Shown here: positions 1 through 8,218 of the stretch, in pieces
Layout of the letters: each line of letters opens with the position of its first letter
How positions within the stretch are numbered: position 1 is the stretch's first letter
Source of the DNA: Oscillospiraceae bacterium
Lineage (GTDB): Bacteria > Bacillota > Clostridia > Oscillospirales > CAG-382
NCBI GenBank assembly: GCA_015064485.1
Contig: SVSD01000003.1
Location: 19,927 to 83,926 of the forward strand
Direction: 5' to 3'
Length of the DNA stretch: 64,000 nucleotides
Position numbers and translations under genes: made by a program
The notes under the pieces: model-generated
Told to the model about the DNA's origin: nothing
Seen by the model: only the letters and a program-made list of their open reading frames with translations
Databases searched by the model: none

Positions 1-351
1 ATCTGCGAACTTTGCGAGGATGTTCTTGATAATGCATCATATTTCGGAAGAATTTTTGCCCGTTCGGGAGGTCTTACCGATGCGGTGGTTCAGGCTCTTA
101 AGGAACAGAACATCGATTTTGAAGTAAAGGCGGCAACCTGCGACGGTATCGAAGAATGTAAATTGGCACTTCTTAAAAAGAGCAAAAATGTCCTTGATGC
201 AAACTTTATCGAAGGTATGGCTTGTGTCGGCGGATGCATCGGAGGCGCCGGCTGTCTTACTCACGGAGAAAAGAATAAAGCCGAAGTGGATAAATACGGA
301 AGGGAAGCTTTCGAAAAGACAATAAGTGACGCGGTATCGCTTCTGAAATAA
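1..351 (+). CDS. [FeFe]-hydrogenase-like iron-sulfur protein, C-terminal fragment
   Basis: The frame is open from base 1 and ends at TAA 349-351, so the window edge removes the start; only the last 116 residues are visible. Near residue 75 it reads GMACVGGCIGGAGCL, which matches the position of the last H-cluster cysteine motif of [FeFe] hydrogenases (MxCPxGCxGGGGQ in canonical enzymes). Here the proline and the final GGGQ are replaced by VGG and GGAGC. From this I infer a divergent hydrogenase-like protein, possibly sensory or catalytic, rather than a standard HydA. The ATG at 85 is internal, because coding sense continues upstream of it. A strong terminator follows, so this is the last gene of its transcript. 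The family call is good; the exact role is unknown. Confidence 0.75.
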   Translation: MCELCEDVLDNASYFGRIFARSGGLTDAVVQALKEQNIDFEVKAATCDGIEECKLALLKKSKNVLDANFIEGMACVGGCIGGAGCLTHGEKNKAEVDKYGREAFEKTISDAVSLLK

Positions 352-404
352 CAAAAAACCTCATAAAAAGACAAAACTTGCCAAAAAAATAAATATTGTT
401 GTTG

Positions 405-443
405 AAAGTGCCGTAATTTTACGGCACTTTCTGTCGTTTTTTT
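405..443 (+). terminator. Rho-independent terminator after the hydrogenase-like gene
   Basis: The arms AAAGTGCCGTA (405-415) and TACGGCACTTT (420-430) form an 11-bp perfect stem with a 4-base loop. A run of seven T follows at 437-443. It separates the hydrogenase-like gene from the prs promoter. Confidence 0.85.
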
Positions 444-455
444 ACTTTATGACGA

Positions 456-484
456 TTGACATATTTGAGGTGTGATGATATAAT
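456..484 (+). promoter_or_regulatory. Sigma-A promoter of prs
   Basis: TTGACA at 456-461 and TATAAT at 479-484 are separated by 17 bp, a consensus match at both hexamers. It lies just downstream of the preceding terminator and about 55 bases before the prs start. Confidence 0.88.
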
Positions 485-537
485 AGTTGTGTAAAAAATG
501 TAATTTTATAAGTAACATATTTACGGAGGAAAACGAT

Positions 538-1656
538 ATGCAGGATTTATCAAGAGAGGTATCCTACGGCGAGCTTGCTATAATCGGCACACGCGGTACC
601 GAGGCAATGCTTGAAAGAATTCAGAAATACATAAGAGAATGGCGCAAGGAAGACGGTAATTATATTATTAAGGCAACATTTCCCCGTTTTGGTACAGGTG
701 AAGGAAAATGTCTTATCTCCGAATCTGTAAGAGGTAAGGATGTTTTCATCGTTGCAGATTGCTATAATTACAATGTTACCTACAAGATGAGAGGCGTTGA
801 TGTTCCTACAAGCCCTGATGAACATTTTTGCGACCTTAAGAGAATAATTTCTGCAATCGGCGGTAAGGCAAAGCGTATTTCTGTTATTATGCCTATGCTT
901 TATTCCAGCCGCCAGCACAGAGTAGGCGGAAGAGAATCCCTCGACTGCGCACAGGCACTTGCCGATCTTGCAACTCTCGGCGTTGACAATATTATGACTT
1001 TTGACGCACACGACGAAAGAGTTCGTAATGCTATACCGCTTAAAGGCTTTGATAATCTTATGCCTACATATCAGATGCTTAAATCCTTCTTCAGACACGA
1101 AGAAGATATCGACAAGAACAATCTTGTTATAGTATCTCCCGATGAAGGTGCGCTTACACGCGGTATGTACTATTCCGAAGTTTTGGGAACACAGCTTTCT
1201 ATGTTCTATAAAAAGCGTGACTATTCTGTTGTTCAGGACGGCAGAAACCCCATCAAGTCCCATGAATACCTTGGTGATGATGTAAAGGGTAAAGACCTTA
1301 TCGTTGTTGACGATATTGCTTCCTCCGGCGAATCTTTCCTTCATATACTTGATAAGCTCAAGACACAGGGTGCAAGACGCATTTTCGGTTTCTTTACCTT
1401 CGGTCTTTTCTGCAACGGTCTCGAAACAATGGACAGATACTACAAAGAGGGAATGTTTGATAAAGTATACGCCACAAATACAATTTACAACGCTCCCGAG
1501 CTTATTGAAAGAGATTGGTTTGTTGAAGTTAACCTTCTCAAGTATATTGCTTACTATATCGAAGCTGTAAACATCAACCGCTCTATAAGCACAATTATCG
1601 ATCCTTTTGTAAAGATCAAAACAATGCTTGCAGACCTTGATAATCACAATATGTAA
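538..1656 (+). CDS. prs: Ribose-phosphate pyrophosphokinase (PRPP synthetase)
   Basis: Makes 5-phosphoribosyl-1-pyrophosphate from ribose-5-phosphate and ATP for purine, pyrimidine, His, Trp and NAD synthesis. The protein is 372 residues, somewhat longer than the ~315-residue classical enzyme and typical of the long clostridial form. Visible motifs are the ATP-loop-like MPMLYSSRQHR (118-128), DAHD (156-159), VSPDEG (199-204) and the PRPP-binding loop DLIVVDDIASSGES (253-266). I chose ATG 538 because GGAGGA at 525-530 sits 7 bases upstream; an upstream TTG at 487 would place the start at the promoter itself. It is a single-gene transcript bounded by its own promoter and a terminator. Confidence 0.93.
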   Translation: MQDLSREVSYGELAIIGTRGTEAMLERIQKYIREWRKEDGNYIIKATFPRFGTGEGKCLISESVRGKDVFIVADCYNYNVTYKMRGVDVPTSPDEHFCDLKRIISAIGGKAKRISVIMPMLYSSRQHRVGGRESLDCAQALADLATLGVDNIMTFDAHDERVRNAIPLKGFDNLMPTYQMLKSFFRHEEDIDKNNLVIVSPDEGALTRGMYYSEVLGTQLSMFYKKRDYSVVQDGRNPIKSHEYLGDDVKGKDLIVVDDIASSGESFLHILDKLKTQGARRIFGFFTFGLFCNGLETMDRYYKEGMFDKVYATNTIYNAPELIERDWFVEVNLLKYIAYYIEAVNINRSISTIIDPFVKIKTMLADLDNHNM

Positions 1657-1660
1657 AATT

Positions 1661-1690
1661 AAAAGGAGATGTTTTTACATCTCCTTTTTT
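1661..1690. terminator. Bidirectional terminator between prs and the DUF1622 gene
   Basis: The stem AAAAGGAGATGT / ACATCTCCTTTT has a short T loop, with T-runs on the plus side and TTTTAATTTT on the minus side. It sits between two convergent genes and can serve both. Confidence 0.85.
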
Positions 1691-1703
1691 ATGTTTATTG
1701 ATT

Positions 1704-2063
1704 TTATGATTCAGAGCCGTCTTTTTCGGACGGTTCTTTCTTTTTGGAATCTTTAAGTTCAAAGTGTATAAGGATACTGAGTAATGCACGAAGTAAAATA
1801 ACGGCCCCAAGCATATACAATTCATCAAGGCTCTGTATAAGGACGGTTCTGAGTATTTCCGCGGCCATCTTGAATTCAAGACCCATTGCAAGACCTCGTG
1901 CAAGGTTTGTCTGCAGGTCATGATGCTTCTTTAAAAAAGTATTTTGGAAATATTGAAAGAAACCGTATATTCCGGACCAGAACACAACGATAATTCCGAT
2001 TATTTCAAGAATGGATATAAGATAGGGAAGGGTCATTTCTATAAAAGTATGTAAAATATTCAT
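1704..2063 (-). CDS. DUF1622 family membrane protein
   Basis: A 119-residue protein with three predicted membrane segments: about residues 10-30, a short one around 60-85 containing the conserved ARGLAMGLEFKMAAEILRT stretch, and 80-100. The tail is charged and Lys/Glu-rich. The ARGLA..LEFK..AEILRT signature and length are those of the DUF1622 family, whose function is unknown. The start ATG 2063 has AGGAG about 8 bases upstream. It has its own sigma-A promoter (2097-2125) divergent from the rnf promoter, and ends at the shared terminator with prs. No functional clue comes from the neighbours. Confidence 0.85.
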   Translation of the reverse strand: MNILHTFIEMTLPYLISILEIIGIIVVFWSGIYGFFQYFQNTFLKKHHDLQTNLARGLAMGLEFKMAAEILRTVLIQSLDELYMLGAVILLRALLSILIHFELKDSKKKEPSEKDGSES

Positions 2064-2096
2064 ATCATACTCCTGAAAACAAAATTTATTTAGACC

Positions 2097-2125
2097 ATTA
2101 TATATCTTTTAAATCTAATTGTCAA
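2097..2125 (-). promoter_or_regulatory. Sigma-A promoter of the DUF1622 gene
   Basis: On the minus strand TTGACA (2125-2120) and TATAAT (2102-2097) are separated by 17 bp. It lies 34 bases upstream of the start codon. Confidence 0.85.
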
Positions 2126-2169
2126 TACAGAAAAGTTTCCTGTAACGAAGCACTCCTTGGGGCTTTGTA

Positions 2170-2198
2170 TTGACAAAAACAAAAGTGTACATTATAAT
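2170..2198 (+). promoter_or_regulatory. Sigma-A promoter of the rnf operon
   Basis: TTGACA 2170-2175, 17-bp spacer, TATAAT 2193-2198. It precedes rnfC by about 85 bases. No terminator or second promoter is apparent until 8749, so it probably drives rnfC through the Gx transporter gene. Confidence 0.88.
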
Positions 2199-2282
2199 TA
2201 TAATGATATATTTTTGTTTGTTATGCATATGTTGTTTCTTTTAAAATATGCAAAAACAGTTGATAGAAAGGAAGGAAGTATA

Positions 2283-3599
2283 ATGTCTTTTTTCTTACAC
2301 GGCGTTCATGTTCCGCACAGAAAAAACACAAAAGACAAACCCTGTGTGCGTATGACAGATGTAAAATCGGTCACAATCCCGATGGTTATGCATATTGGTG
2401 CTCCCGCACAGCCCGTAGTTAAAGTGGGGGATGAAGTAAAAGTCGGTAGTTTGATAGCAGAAAGCGCAGGATATGTGTCTTCAGCTATTCACGCGAGTGT
2501 TTCGGGAAAGGTAACAAAAATATCCGAAATGCTGATTTCTACAGGAAAAAAAGTACCTGCTGTAACAATCGAATCGGATGGCAATATGACTCCTTGCGAA
2601 GATTTGAAGGCACCTGTTATAAAAAACCGCGAAGATCTTGTTGAAGCAATAAAGAAAAGCGGTGTTGTCGGTCTTGGCGGTGCAGGTTTCCCTACACATG
2701 TGAAATTTAATGTTGATCCTGCAAAAGCCGAGGATCTTGTTATAAACGGTGCAGAATGTGAACCTTATATTACAAGCGACTCGTATACAATGACAGAAAG
2801 AGTCGGCGATATTGAGTTTGCTCTTCGTGAAATACAGAAGCATTTTTCTTTCAAACGCATAATTATCGGTATTGAAAGCAATAAAAAGAAGCCTATTGCA
2901 GCAATGAAGGATATGGCAAACAGAATGGAAAATGTTACTGTCAAAGTCCTTCCCCAAATCTATCCTCAGGGCGGCGAAAAGGTGCTTGTTTACCACACAA
3001 CAAGAAAGGTGATCCCTACAGGAAAGCTTCCGATTGATGTCGGATGTATCGTTTGCAACTGCACAACGATTGCGGCAATCGGAACATACCTTAAAACCGG
3101 TATGCCCCTTGTGGAGAAATGTGTAACGGTTGACGGCGGTGCAGTAAATTGTCCTCAAAATGTTTTGGTTCCTATCGGAACTGCTCTTTCTGATGTTTTT
3201 GAATTCTGTTCCGGCTTCAAAACAGCTCCCGAAAAGGTTCTTTACGGCGGACCTATGATGGGAATTACGGTTCCCGATCTTTCCGCTCCCGTTATAAAGA
3301 ATACAAACGCTGTTATCGCTTTGACAGAAAAAGAGGCAAAGCTCCCCGAAACTGCGGCTTGTATCCGTTGCGGCAGATGTACGAATGTATGCCCTGTGGG
3401 GCTTGCTCCTGCGCATATTATGGCGGCATACAAGAAAAGAGACAGCGAACTTCTTAAAAAGCTTTCGGTAGATACTTGTATGCTTTGCGGATGCTGTAGT
3501 TTCAGTTGTCCTGCAAACAGACCTCTGGTGCAGACAAATACCCTTTCAAAACAGTTATTAAGAGAAGAAAGAGAAAAGGAGGCGTCGAAAAATGGATAA
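2283..3599 (+). CDS. rnfC: Rnf complex subunit C (iron-sulfur, NADH-side)
   Basis: Membrane-associated subunit of the Rnf complex, which couples reduced ferredoxin oxidation and NAD+ reduction to ion pumping. The protein is 438 residues. It has a Gly-rich nucleotide/FMN site GVVGLGGAGFPTH and two 4Fe-4S motifs near the C-terminus, CIRCGRCTNVCP (360-371) and CMLCGCCSFSCP (399-410). I chose ATG 2283 (MSFFLHG) because GGAAGGAAG lies just upstream and the family begins there; the open frame to 2157 overlaps the promoter. It overlaps rnfD by 8 bases, so translation is likely coupled. It is the first gene of the rnfCDGEAB order usual in clostridia. Confidence 0.96.
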   Translation: MSFFLHGVHVPHRKNTKDKPCVRMTDVKSVTIPMVMHIGAPAQPVVKVGDEVKVGSLIAESAGYVSSAIHASVSGKVTKISEMLISTGKKVPAVTIESDGNMTPCEDLKAPVIKNREDLVEAIKKSGVVGLGGAGFPTHVKFNVDPAKAEDLVINGAECEPYITSDSYTMTERVGDIEFALREIQKHFSFKRIIIGIESNKKKPIAAMKDMANRMENVTVKVLPQIYPQGGEKVLVYHTTRKVIPTGKLPIDVGCIVCNCTTIAAIGTYLKTGMPLVEKCVTVDGGAVNCPQNVLVPIGTALSDVFEFCSGFKTAPEKVLYGGPMMGITVPDLSAPVIKNTNAVIALTEKEAKLPETAACIRCGRCTNVCPVGLAPAHIMAAYKKRDSELLKKLSVDTCMLCGCCSFSCPANRPLVQTNTLSKQLLREEREKEASKNG

Positions 3600-4518
3600 A
3601 ATGCTGAAGCTCTCATCATCTCCGCATATACATTGCGGAGCAAGTACGACTTCCGTAATGAGAGATGTAATAATCGCCCTTATACCGGCGTCGATAGCAG
3701 GAACTTTGATATTCGGCCTTCGTTCGCTTCTTGTGATTGCCGTATGTGTTGCAACCTGCGTTTTGTCTGAGCTTTTGTTTAATATTATAGCTAAAAAAGA
3801 TATGACAATCAAAGATTTAAGTGCGGCAGTTACAGGTCTTCTTCTTGCACTTAATTTGCCCGCAAACATTCCCGTCTGGCAATGTGTTGTCGGCTCTTTG
3901 TTTGCAATTGTAATTGTAAAATCACTCTTTGGAGGTATCGGCCGGAATCTTGTGAATCCCGCCATTACTGCAAGAGTGTTTATGCTTGTATCTTTCGGAA
4001 ATATGGCAAAACAGGCTTTCCCAAAAGGCGTTGATACAGTATCGGGCGCAACTCCTCTTGAACAGATAGCAAATGATAATACACCAAAGCTTCTTGATCT
4101 TTTCCTCGGAACAACCGGCGGTGCAATCGGAGAAACCTGTGCGGCGGCACTTATTATCGGATTTATCTATCTTCTTGTACGCCGTGTTATCACATGGCAC
4201 ATTCCCGTCGCTTTTGTTGGAAGTGTTTTTGTGCTCTCGTATTTTCTTGAAGGCTTTGATGCCTTTAAAGCACTTGCGCTTATTCTTTCGGGCGGCCTTA
4301 TGATCGGTGCGGTGTTTATGGCAACCGATTATGTTACATCCCCCTCAACCTCAAGCGGAAAGATTGTTTTCGGTATCGGTGCGGGTATTCTTACCGTTCT
4401 TATCCGTCATTTCGGAAGTTACCCTGAAGGAGTTTCTTTTGCTATACTCCTTATGAATATACTTAACCCTTATATCGAAAAATTCACAGCACGAAAAGTA
4501 TTCGGAGGAACAAAATAA
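3592..4518 (+). CDS. rnfD: Rnf complex subunit D
   Basis: Integral membrane subunit of Rnf that carries a covalently bound FMN. The protein is 308 residues with about nine membrane helices. The flavinylation motif DTVSGATPL is at 148-156, with Thr154 as the predicted FMN-phosphoester site. The N-terminus has the family-typical SSSPHIH...S..MRDV stretch. It starts 8 bases before the end of rnfC, and its stop codon overlaps the rnfG ATG by one base. ApbE encoded at 9848 is the expected flavin transferase. Confidence 0.96.
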   Translation: MDKMLKLSSSPHIHCGASTTSVMRDVIIALIPASIAGTLIFGLRSLLVIAVCVATCVLSELLFNIIAKKDMTIKDLSAAVTGLLLALNLPANIPVWQCVVGSLFAIVIVKSLFGGIGRNLVNPAITARVFMLVSFGNMAKQAFPKGVDTVSGATPLEQIANDNTPKLLDLFLGTTGGAIGETCAAALIIGFIYLLVRRVITWHIPVAFVGSVFVLSYFLEGFDAFKALALILSGGLMIGAVFMATDYVTSPSTSSGKIVFGIGAGILTVLIRHFGSYPEGVSFAILLMNILNPYIEKFTARKVFGGTK

Positions 4519-5705
4519 TGAAAAAATCAATTAAAAGTATAGTTGTTCTTGTCGTTATTTGTGCTATTGTGTCTGTGATAATGGCAATAACCAATTATAT
4601 AACTTATCCTATCATCGCAAAAAATGAACAGCAAAGAGCAAACGGTGCACTTTTGGAAGTTTTGCCCGACGGCGGCAGTTTTGAAGAATTTGATATTTCC
4701 TCATATACTCTTCCTTTGACAGTATCTGATGTGTATTTAGCTGAAAACGGCGGGTATGCCATAAAGCTCTCAACAACAGGCTACAGCACAGGTATGGTTA
4801 TTATGTGCGGTATTTCTCCCGACGGCAGGGTTGTCGGAACAAAGCTCGTTTCATCATCAGAAACCCCCGCAATCGGCGGTGTTGCGGCTGAAGCATACAG
4901 GGAAAAAGTGATCGGCAAAGATGTTTCAAACATCGACGGCGTTGATACTGTTTCGGGCGCAACAAAGACAACTGCCGCATACAGAAATGCCGTAAAGGAT
5001 GCTTTAAACAGCGTAATAATACTTGGCGGAGGAAATGTTGATCTTAGAAGCGACGAAGAGATTTTGAACGACAATCTTTCGGAAGCGCTTCCTGCTGCTG
5101 AGGGAGAATTCGAAAAACACTTCTTTGTTGAAGAAACTGAGGGCGTTGATGCAATTTATCTTGCAAAAAACAATACCGGTGCGGTTTGTGTGATCGGAGA
5201 AAGCTTTGTTGCTGTTGATGAAAACGGAAATGTGACAGGCGCTTTTGAAGAATCGCTAGCTCAGACTGCAATTTCGGCAGTTTCAATGATAAATTCAACA
5301 ACTCTTTCCGATATTGATCTTTCTGCGTACGAAAACCTTCCCAAGCATCTTGTAAGTGCAAAACGCACAGACTCCGGAAATTATGTTATGGAAATAAAGG
5401 GCGCGGGCTACGGTATTACAGGCGGCGACGAGTATCATCCCGCATCTGGAGAATATATTCTTATCAAGGTTTCTATGACAAAAGAAGGCAGAGTAATAGA
5501 TTGTCTTACACTTTCACAGAAAGAAACCGACGGTATCGGTTCTGTTTGCGCGGAAGAGTCATTTTACGGTCAGTTTGACGGTAAGACCCCCGAAACTTAC
5601 GGCGAGATCGATGCAATAAGCGGAGCAACACTTACAACCGACGGATATAAAAAAGCAATTGTCCGAGCGTTTGAATGTGTTAAAATTTTTGAGGAGGTAA
5701 AATAA
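4518..5705 (+). CDS. rnfG: Rnf complex subunit G with two FMN-binding domains
   Basis: Membrane-anchored, extracytoplasmic flavoprotein subunit of Rnf. A single N-terminal helix (about 8-28) is followed by two consecutive FMN-binding domains. The first ends in DTVSGATKTT (Thr149) and the second in DAISGATLTT (Thr371). Both fit the D-x-x-S-G-A-T flavinylation consensus. Usual RnfG proteins are about 180-220 residues with one such domain; this one is 395, so the domain has been duplicated. A poorly conserved region lies between them (about 180-290). It sits in the normal operon position between rnfD and rnfE. I am sure of the subunit identity; the function of the second domain is inferred only. 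Confidence 0.93.
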   Translation: MKKSIKSIVVLVVICAIVSVIMAITNYITYPIIAKNEQQRANGALLEVLPDGGSFEEFDISSYTLPLTVSDVYLAENGGYAIKLSTTGYSTGMVIMCGISPDGRVVGTKLVSSSETPAIGGVAAEAYREKVIGKDVSNIDGVDTVSGATKTTAAYRNAVKDALNSVIILGGGNVDLRSDEEILNDNLSEALPAAEGEFEKHFFVEETEGVDAIYLAKNNTGAVCVIGESFVAVDENGNVTGAFEESLAQTAISAVSMINSTTLSDIDLSAYENLPKHLVSAKRTDSGNYVMEIKGAGYGITGGDEYHPASGEYILIKVSMTKEGRVIDCLTLSQKETDGIGSVCAEESFYGQFDGKTPETYGEIDAISGATLTTDGYKKAIVRAFECVKIFEEVK

Positions 5706-5707
5706 CG

Positions 5708-6391
5708 ATGAATAAAAACAGCAATCTTTCGATTTTTTTCAACGGTATCCTCAAAGAAAATCCGGTACTGATGCTTATTCTCGGAACTTGTCCTACTCTT
5801 GCCACAACCTCGAATGTTTTCGGTGCTTTCGGAATGGGTGTTGCGACACTTATGGTGCTTGTATGCTCGAATATTCTTATTTCAATGCTTCGGAAAATTA
5901 TCCCCGACAATGTCCGCATACCTTGCTATATCGTAATTATCGCAGGTTTTGTTACTGTTGTGCAGATGTTAATTAACGCATTTTTCCCGGAACTTTATGA
6001 TATGCTCGGCGTATATATTGCACTTATAGTTGTTAACTGCATTATTCTCGGCAGAGCTGAAATGTTTGCGAGCAAGAATACCGTTATAAAATCCGCGCTT
6101 GACGGACTTGGTATGGGCATCGGATTTACTCTTGCTCTTTGCAGTATTGCAACTATCCGCGAAGTTTTGGGAGCGGCAAGTTTTGCGGGAATTGCAATTC
6201 CGTTCCTTGCGGATTATAAAATTGAGTTTTTTGTTAAAGCTCCCGGCGGAATGATGGTTTATGCGCTTATGATCGCTCTTGTCTATGCGATAACATCGGG
6301 AAAGGGTCCGAAGAAAAAATCGTTTTCCTGTTCGGGTTGTCCCGGTGCGAATAAATGTCATTCTAAAGAATGTGAAAAGGAGGATAAATAA
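5708..6391 (+). CDS. rnfE: Rnf complex subunit E
   Basis: Integral membrane subunit of Rnf, paired with RnfA as the inverted-topology core thought to hold an iron-sulfur centre within the membrane. The protein is 227 residues with about six helices and the family features NPVLMLILGTCPTLATTS and GMGIGFTLAL. After the last helix it has a soluble Cys-rich tail, CSGCPGANKCHSKEC, which contains four cysteines and is not part of the core fold. It starts 3 bases after rnfG and its stop abuts the rnfA start. Confidence 0.95.
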   Translation: MNKNSNLSIFFNGILKENPVLMLILGTCPTLATTSNVFGAFGMGVATLMVLVCSNILISMLRKIIPDNVRIPCYIVIIAGFVTVVQMLINAFFPELYDMLGVYIALIVVNCIILGRAEMFASKNTVIKSALDGLGMGIGFTLALCSIATIREVLGAASFAGIAIPFLADYKIEFFVKAPGGMMVYALMIALVYAITSGKGPKKKSFSCSGCPGANKCHSKECEKEDK

Positions 6392-6991
6392 ATGGACGCA
6401 TTTAAAAATCTTGTCGTTATACTTTTGTCCTCTGTACTTGTAAACAATTATGTTTTGAGCAGATTCCTCGGAATTTGTCCTTTTCTCGGAGTTTCCAAGA
6501 AAATAAATCAGGCGGTTGGTATGGGTACATCCGTAACTATTGTTATGTTACTTGCGACTCTTGCCACATGGCCTATTCAGCATTTTGTACTTGACTCGTT
6601 CGGTCTTTCGTATATGCAGACCATAGTGTTTATTCTTATCATAGCTTCTCTTGTACAGATGCTTGAAATCTTTCTTAAAAAGTTTGTTCCTTCGCTTCAT
6701 AAGGATCTGGGCGTTTATCTTCCCCTTATAACAACAAATTGTGCGGTTTTGGGTGTTTCTATAAACAATATTACAGATAGCTACACATTTGTTGAGTCTA
6801 TTGTAAGCTCGCTCGGTGTGGGACTCGGATTTTTACTTGCTATGGTTCTTTTCTCGGGGCTTCGCTCCAGAATTGATGAGGATGAAGTGCCAAAAGGCTT
6901 CAGAGGAGTTGCGATAACACTTCTTGCGGCATCCTTTATTTCCCTTGCATTTATGGGTCTTACGGGAATAGTTGATAATATATTTGCATAA
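6392..6991 (+). CDS. rnfA: Rnf complex subunit A
   Basis: Six-helix integral membrane subunit of Rnf, 199 residues, which is the usual length. It begins with the family-typical segment LVNNYVLSRFLGICPFLGVS, including the conserved cysteine, and contains the matching half-motif TTNCAVLGVS near residue 115. Together with RnfE it forms the membrane electron path. It directly follows rnfE with no gap and is 11 bases before rnfB, with a ribosome site AAGGAGG. Confidence 0.96.
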   Translation: MDAFKNLVVILLSSVLVNNYVLSRFLGICPFLGVSKKINQAVGMGTSVTIVMLLATLATWPIQHFVLDSFGLSYMQTIVFILIIASLVQMLEIFLKKFVPSLHKDLGVYLPLITTNCAVLGVSINNITDSYTFVESIVSSLGVGLGFLLAMVLFSGLRSRIDEDEVPKGFRGVAITLLAASFISLAFMGLTGIVDNIFA

Positions 6992-7002
6992 GGAGGATTC
7001 AT

Positions 7003-7830
7003 ATGTTGATCGATGTATTGACAGCCCTTGCGGTTGTTGTATCAGTAAGTCTTTTTTTGGGAATTCTTCTTGCATTGTTTATCAATTTTTTCACTGTAAA
7101 GGAAGATGAAAAAGAAAAGAAGATAAGAGAATGTCTTCCCGGAATAAACTGCGGAGCCTGCGGTTATACAGGCTGTAATGAATACGCAAAGGCTCTTGCT
7201 CTTTCTCAGGCAAAACCGAATCTTTGTATTCCCGGAGCTGAAAACACTGCAAAAGCACTCAGCGAGATTCTCGGCGTCGAAGTGGAAGAACCGAAGGATG
7301 TAGTAGCTTTTGTTCATTGCAACGGTACTTGCGATGCAGCGGCCGAAAAGGCTATATATCAGGGAGTTGAATCCTGCAAGGCAAGAACGATGCTTTACGG
7401 CGGTTCAAAGGGATGCAGTTACGGATGCTTCGGCTGCGGAGACTGTGCAAAAGTGTGTGTATCAAATGCGATTTTTATTGAAGACGGAATCGCAAGAGTT
7501 GATACAAGTAAATGTGTCGGCTGCGGATTGTGTGTAAAACAGTGCCCTCAAAGAATTATTTCTATGGTTCCGCAGGAAACAAAAACCGCAGTTTTCTGTA
7601 ACAGCCGAGATAAGGGCGCAGAGGCAAGAAAGGTTTGCACAAATGCTTGTATCGCTTGTAAAAAGTGTGAAAAGGTATGTCCCCATGAGGCAATTTCTGT
7701 CATAAACAATCGTGCTGTTATCGACTATGAAAAATGTACAGGATGCGGGGCTTGCACTGAAAGCTGTCCTACCGGATGTATCAAAAATGTGCATTTTCGT
7801 GATCTTCCCGAAGGTTTCAGTTTGAACTAA
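7003..7830 (+). CDS. rnfB: Rnf complex subunit B (ferredoxin-side multi-cluster protein)
   Basis: The subunit expected to accept electrons from reduced ferredoxin. It has 275 residues: an N-terminal membrane anchor (about 5-30), then the Rnf/Fe-S domain with C-x-x-x-x-x-C-x-x-C (CLPGINCGACGYTGC, starting at about 44), and then four further cysteine motifs. These are GCFGCGDCAKVC, CVGCGLCVKQCP, CIACKKCEKVCP and CTGCGACTESCP, consistent with several 4Fe-4S clusters. It is the last Rnf subunit; the next gene follows after 4 bases, so the transcript probably continues. Confidence 0.95.
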   Translation: MLIDVLTALAVVVSVSLFLGILLALFINFFTVKEDEKEKKIRECLPGINCGACGYTGCNEYAKALALSQAKPNLCIPGAENTAKALSEILGVEVEEPKDVVAFVHCNGTCDAAAEKAIYQGVESCKARTMLYGGSKGCSYGCFGCGDCAKVCVSNAIFIEDGIARVDTSKCVGCGLCVKQCPQRIISMVPQETKTAVFCNSRDKGAEARKVCTNACIACKKCEKVCPHEAISVINNRAVIDYEKCTGCGACTESCPTGCIKNVHFRDLPEGFSLN

Positions 7831-7834
7831 GCTT

Positions 7835-8218
7835 ATGGAAAAATGTATGAACGGCAAAAAGGCGAAAAATGATATAATCTTTATATCCGCACTTCTTGTT
7901 TTTGCTTTGATCTTCGGACTTGTGCTTTTTTTGTCGCAGACAAAGGGCGATACGGTCGTTGTTACTGTTGACGGCGCACTTTTCGGCGAATATCCGATAG
8001 AAAAGGATGCGCAAATAGAAATAAAAAGCAAAAGCGGCGAAAACCTTCTTGTCATAAAAGACAAAACGGCGGATGTTATATCTGCAAGTTGTCCCGACGG
8101 AATATGCGTACATCACCGCCCAATACAAAACGGGGGAGAAAGTATAATCTGTCTTCCCAACAAAGTGGTCGTTGAGGTCCGAACAAAAGGTGTAAAAGGC
8201 ACAGATATTATAGTTTGA
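7835..8218 (+). CDS. NusG-domain-II (NusG_II) family protein
   Basis: A 127-residue protein with one N-terminal membrane helix (about 14-34) and an extracytoplasmic domain of the NusG_II type. The conserved ASCPDGICVHHRPI with two cysteines is followed by ICLPNKVVVEV. It is not the transcription factor NusG, which is encoded at 41224. Genes of this type are recurrently found beside Rnf, ApbE and FMN-binding proteins in Firmicutes; a redox or flavoprotein-maturation role is an inference from context. It starts 4 bases after rnfB, and its TGA overlaps the ATG of the next gene. ATG 7835 gives a cytoplasmic Lys-rich start; ATG 7847 is possible. Confidence 0.82.
   Translation: MEKCMNGKKAKNDIIFISALLVFALIFGLVLFLSQTKGDTVVVTVDGALFGEYPIEKDAQIEIKSKSGENLLVIKDKTADVISASCPDGICVHHRPIQNGGESIICLPNKVVVEVRTKGVKGTDIIV

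Noticed and set aside
487..537. Upstream TTG start for prs
   Set aside because: It lies directly at the promoter -10 region and lacks a ribosome site, while ATG 538 has a strong one.
550..1647. Long open frame on the strand opposite prs
   Set aside because: It mirrors a clearly conserved gene, has no start signal and no family resemblance.
7835..8218. Second copy of transcription factor NusG
   Set aside because: Only the NusG_II-type domain with a membrane helix is present; the true nusG is at 41224 with NGN and KOW domains.
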